Assembly (NCBI RefSeq): GCF_030052815.1
Contig: NC_079504.1
Coordinates: forward strand, 86,788,703 to 86,852,702
DNA length: 64,000 nucleotides
Reading direction: 5' to 3'
Source of the DNA: Hevea brasiliensis
Lineage: Eukaryota; Streptophyta; Magnoliopsida; Malpighiales; Euphorbiaceae
Numbering within the stretch: the first letter of the stretch is position 1; each line of letters starts with the position of its first letter. Of this stretch, positions 59,633-64,000 are shown one piece after another. Position numbers and translations under genes: made by a program. Under the pieces are notes generated by a model. The model had not been told where the DNA came from and did not search any database. It worked only from the letters and a program-made list of their open reading frames with translations.

Positions 59633-61556
59633 CCAAAATTCTGCCTAAAAGGTGACTTAAAAAATGACCAAATCTGGATTAGTGCTTTGGAAGCCTGAGA
59701 ATTGATCATTTGGGTAGTAGTTAGTGTTTTGACCATAACTTACTCAAAACAGGTCCAATTGACCTGAAATTTTTACCATGAATAGTTGAGACATATATCT
59801 ACAATTCTTATGAAAACACCAAAGTGCAAAAATGGCCAGAACCAAGCCAAATAGCTTACATAAGTTCAGGTCCAAAAACTGGCCGAACCAAAAGTGACCT
59901 AAAACTGACCTAAAGTTACCATTTTGGTGCATTCTATCCAGCATTGGTAAATTGACCATAACTTGGTCTACACAACTCAGAATGACCTGAAATTTTGACC
60001 CACGTGCAATATGACATAGACCTACAAGTTTTTAGTTTGGACCGAAACCTGAAAACCGAGGGAATTAGGTCATTCGGTTAGGTAAAATTAGCATACCGAA
60101 ATCCGACAAATTGCAATAAGATACAATATACTTGAAAATGAATTAGGTAACATGTACCAACACTAAAAGGCTATAAAATATGACATATTGGTAACATTAA
60201 ACCTAATTCACCTAGAGTGCATCGAGGGTCAACATTTTAGGTTGACTAAGGGAAATAATAGTATTTAATAAACTAATTATTAAGCATTATTGTTAGAGAC
60301 AGTTTAAATGAGTACTGAAACACTTCAAATTGTCTGTTTTAGTTAGCAAAGACTCAGGGAAGGGGAAGGAAACACTGAGTTAGGGCCAAGAGACATTTAT
60401 TAGAGGTTTGTGCACAACAGTTATTTCTTTTGAATTTTCAATTGAAATAAATTATGATAAATTGTTTGTTATCGTTTAAATTGTGAAATTTTGTCTTAAT
60501 GATATTTGATGGATACTTATTGCTTGAAAAACATTATAAATGGTTTGAAACCACAGCTATCATGTATATTGATTGAATTCCTCGCTAGCTTGTCTAGTGG
60601 GATGAATTGACTTTGAATTCCCTCTCTGGCTGAAGTGTTGAGGTGTGTGCCTATTGAGGACGAATATAATGAGTACTCATATTATTGCTAGCTAGCTATG
60701 TTATTCCTCATTAGCCATCAGCTCTTGGGATGAATTGGACTTTGGAACATGATTAAGCTATGTGTGTGATTTATTGATATTTATTGTGATATTGTGAAAT
60801 GGAGCTTAAATTCTTTATGACATTTACGGTCTTTGAATTTAACTATGGTTTTAAGTATCCACTATTTATACGACTTATGATTTATGAGTTAAAGTTGCAT
60901 TTTATTAATGTTGTGCACCACTGAGACATTGGCTCAGCGATAGCTTTCATTCTTTGTCGCGGTAGACAGATGTGACAGGCGTGGACTAGGTCGCTAGTGT
61001 TTCATTGAGAGTTCATCGGGTATATTAAGTATACCATATTTTGCATTTTGTATTGTAATGTATGTTCACTGTATGTATATATTGTTCTTGGTTTTGAGCA
61101 GGTGTAAATTAAAATTGTACATTGAAGTTGTAAAATTTGTGATATATTTCTTTTATCTCAACTTTTGAAAATATTGAAAAAAAAATTAATGTGGATTTGA
61201 GTTGGCAAATGTTGAGAAACATATTGTGTTGATTAAACATTGGAGTTTGGGGATTGAACAAAATATAGGAAGTGTTTTTTTACAGGTTTTTGAAGAACTG
61301 TTTTATTCAAAATACAGATGGCATTCTGTCAAAATTTTTACAGAAATTATTAATACTTCAAATGTGTTATTTAGTTTCACTTCAGTTAAAAAAAAATTTT
61401 AACACCTGTAAATAGTGCTCATCACGGTAAAAAGAAGTAAGAAAAGGTTTAAAATCCCTTGTAGTGTATTTAATGGGTTATCAGTAGACAAAGTTGGTAA
61501 TTCACTAGGTATATTACGGGATCATGTTATACCTTACGGAGGGGTAAGGCGTAACA
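59633..61556 (+). repeat. LTR D, diverged Gypsy LTR lacking its 5' part
   Basis: Ends GGGGTAAGGCGTAACA and is followed by a primer site. It shares short blocks with the main Gypsy LTRs (GACCTGAAATTTTTACC, ACATAGACCTACAA), repeated twice within it at about 59735-59830 and 59945-60035. Hairpin CTGAG...CTCAG at 60921-60937. No gene seen in this 1.9 kb. Confidence 0.8.
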
Positions 61557-61564
61557 TGTTTTAG

Positions 61565-61576
61565 TGGTATCAGAGC
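61565..61576 (+). other. Primer binding site of element D
   Basis: TGGTATCAGAGC, a perfect match to the iMet type, eight bases after LTR D. Only about 110 bp of leader follow before LTR D2. Confidence 0.8.
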
Positions 61577-61668
61577 TAGTTTTTAAATTATGTTTTCACC
61601 TGTAATTTGAATATTTTTTCTTCATAGTACAACTGCTCAATGTCATTGTTTGAAACATACAGTACATT

Positions 61669-62405
61669 TGTCACACTCTACTCCTCGTAAGATGTAACAT
61701 GCTCCCGTAGTACACCTAATGAATTACCGTACTTCGCCTACTAGTAACCCATTAAATATACTACAAGGAATTTTAAAAAAATTTTCATTCATTTTTAAAT
61801 TAGTGGGTAAATTTTTTATTTTTTTCAGATTTTAAAAACCTTTATTTAAAGTCCAAATATAAATTAAATTTTTAGATATTTAAAATCTCCGCAATTTTTA
61901 TGAAAATTTCGTGAAATCTGTCTGTATTTTGAGAAAACAGTTCTTCAAAACCTGAAAATAAAGATACTCCCAATATTTTTCTCAATCACAACTCCATTAT
62001 TCAATCTCATTTTACAAATCAACACAAGCAACTCAATACACAGTTTAAATTAAATCAAACATTGAAACCTCTCATTAAGGTAACAAAATTAATATTTACA
62101 TTCATGGGATCATAAAAAATTTAGTAGTGCAAAACTTTATAAATACATAAAATCTCAAGATAACCTTATAATAATTTGTATTTCATTACAATCCAAAAAT
62201 ATATTACAGAAGAGTTGGTAAAACTGCTCAAAGTAAATTTCATACATACAATTACAGAATTACATCAAAATCTAAAGTACAAGGGTATACCTATGATATA
62301 CCCGAAGATAGTCTCACTATGCCTTTTAGTAATCTTGCTCAGCTGCTTTATATTTTCTTTCACCTGCGACAGCATACAAAGCTATCGTTGAGTGGTGAAC
62401 TCAGT
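61669..62405 (-). repeat. LTR D2, partial inverted relative of LTR D
   Basis: Plus-strand TGTCACACTCTACTCC aligns with the reverse complement of the LTR D end (TAACCCATTAAATA and CTACAAGG blocks shared). It is cut at 62406 by LTR H, next to the conserved hairpin position. No gene. Confidence 0.75.
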
Positions 62406-64000
62406 TGTAACACCCCTATTTGTATAGCCTGGTATATTTCACAGTTCCGTTGACCGGTGTCGGTCCGGACAATTAAGGGGATTAGAACCATACTTAAGAA
62501 AACTAGAGAAACCATAAACACAAATAATTAGTAATGTTCAATTAGTTAAGTATAAATAAGAAAAACAGAACATAAGAAGTTAAACGAGTCGAGAGTCACA
62601 GCGATGGGTGACCTCCTGAACGCATCGCAAAGTCATTTTAAACTCAAATTTGACCGTAAAATATGACTGCGGTCCTTAGGACCCTTATGAACACATGGAA
62701 AAGAAAATCACAAAAAAACTGTTAAGCCGGTCAAATAATTAGGTCGAGGCCAGAAGAAATATGGAATTATTTGCAAACCGGGATGAACCGGCGAGGGGCA
62801 ATTTGGTCAATTGACCCCGAGAGCTGACTCCTGACCTAACTGTCAAATAAAATCGGAGAAAAGAAAATTTCAGAAATGAGAATTAAATTAAAGAGCTAAT
62901 AGAAAAAAAAAAGAAAAAAAAAAGAAAAAAAAGAGGACAAATGAAAAAGTAAAAAGGTGATGATATCATGCATGACCTCATGCATGATGCCATAAATAAA
63001 TTAATTAATTGAATTATTAAATTAGACTTTTGTGGTCTTCCATAGGCTAAAATACATAAAAGAAATAAAAAGAAAACAAAAATCATTTTGGGTCATCTTT
63101 CCTTCCTTATTTCCGCCTCCCATTTCCCTCTCCCTCACCATTGATGAACTTCCATTAAAGCTTGTCTTCAAGCTTTGAAACCCTTACCAAATCCCAAATT
63201 TTTCCATAATCACTTCATAAAACCTTATTCCCTTCCCTTGAGAAAGAAAATTAACAAGAAAGAAAGAAGAAAAGAGGAGAAAAAAATTGAAGATTTGGTA
63301 TCAAAGTTGAGGTAAGTGTATCAATTTAAAAGTTGAGATTTGATTTTTGTGTTTTTGGTTTGAATTAGCTTGTAATATGTTTAAAATGAAAAGAAAAAGA
63401 TTGTGAGGGACCAAACTGAAATTTTGGCCTGTTGAAAGGGAGTATGATTTGCATGAATTTGATGGGTTTCAATGAATTTATGGACCTCCATTAGTTGATT
63501 GATTATGGTTGATAGCTTTGAATTTAGTTAATTACAACAATTAAGTGAGTTAGGGTTTTGGGACTTAGGGTTGGTGAACTAAAAATGTAAGAAATGAGTA
63601 AATGGCATCTTTGACCTATTGTGAAGTGAAAAAATGGTCAATTGTGACCAAATGAGTTGTGTTTGAATTGTTGGAATTGAAGCCAAATTCGGAGGGTATT
63701 CCAAGTCAACTTTGAAGGACCAAAACTGAAATTTTATAAGTCCAATTGATATGGTACCAATTGGGGATGAAAATAGATATAAAATGACACAATTTTCATT
63801 CAGGAACCATGCCCAAAAAGTGACCAAAACCTAGTGAACAAATTGACCAAAGTTGAATAAGCGCAGTCTGCTACTGTACAAACTGACCAAATGAACAGTA
63901 TTTGTTCATTAGGTCATAACTCGAGCTAGGCAGGTCAAATTGACCTGAAATCTTACCAGTGGTTAGATGAGATATAGATCTAAAACTTTCATGAAGAACA
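62406..64000 (+). repeat. LTR H, start of another Gypsy LTR (runs off the window)
   Basis: Begins TGTAACACCCC with GTGTCGGTCCGGAC and GCGATGGGTGACC blocks, homologous to the start of the Gypsy-1 LTR. A purine microsatellite lies at 62904-62936. A decayed form of the palindrome (ATCATGCATGACCTCATG) is near 62966, and a hairpin of the AAATGAACAGT type is at about 63887. The antisense frame occurs at 63579-63827. No gene. Confidence 0.82.

Noticed and set aside
59744..59959. 71-codon minus-strand frame in LTR D
   Set aside because: Isolated, without counterpart at the same place in D2 or H, and inside non-coding LTR blocks.
62883..63086. 67-codon minus-strand hydrophobic frame
   Set aside because: Produced by a purine microsatellite in LTR H; low complexity only.
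1..64000. Endogenous pararetrovirus
   Set aside because: All RT regions lie in elements with LTRs, tRNA primer sites, target duplications and integrase; no movement or coat protein motif is seen.

Overview
The window looks like plant nuclear DNA from retrotransposon-rich heterochromatin, most likely of a eudicot; I cannot name the species. I found no host gene, no rRNA or tRNA gene and no CRISPR array. Almost every base belongs to an LTR retrotransposon of one of two families. One is a Ty1/Copia family with LTRs of about 2.1 kb (TGTTAGTAGTATGCCC ... GTTCCTTCA). The other is a Ty3/Gypsy chromovirus family, Tekay/Del-like because of its C-terminal chromodomain, with LTRs of 3.1-3.9 kb (TGTAACACC ... 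GTGTCACA). Both use a primer site resembling initiator tRNA-Met. All copies are inactivated by stops, frameshifts, deletions or insertions.

Layout. 1-19009: Copia-A on the minus strand, whose 5' LTR (5965-6789 plus 17754-19009) is split by full-length Gypsy-1 (6790-17748, plus strand, target duplication ATTTT). 19010-20043: part of an older plus-strand Copia LTR (Copia-Z). 20044-58441: Gypsy-2, minus strand. Its reverse transcriptase is split by Copia-B (25886-53160, plus strand, duplication CCTTC). Copia-B is split near its RT/RNase H junction by solo LTR E (32198-50454, duplication TCAAT). Solo LTR E is split by full-length Gypsy-3 (33177-47551, minus strand, duplication CCATC). Gypsy-3 is split in its integrase by solo LTR G (36836-40236, duplication ACCAG/ACTAG). 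The stack is therefore six deep: Copia-Z > Gypsy-2 > Copia-B > LTR E > Gypsy-3 > LTR G. 58442-59632: a second Gypsy integrase fragment sharing the Gypsy-2 5' LTR in tandem. 59633-64000: three LTR pieces of more distant Gypsy relatives in alternating orientation.

The coding parts have the usual order: Gag, protease, integrase, RT, RNase H for Copia; Gag, protease, RT, RNase H, integrase, chromodomain for Gypsy. The most interesting signal is a 74-bp sequence with GT...AG ends in all four Gypsy integrase copies. It starts four codons after the catalytic glutamate, contains an in-frame stop, and its removal restores the frame exactly. It looks like a conserved spliceosomal intron that could switch Pol between a truncated and a complete integrase-chromodomain form. 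Other signals are a conserved 51-codon ORF plus a 34-35-bp tandem repeat in the Copia leader, a covarying hairpin and long palindromes in the Gypsy LTRs, and an antisense reading frame that recurs in most Gypsy LTRs.
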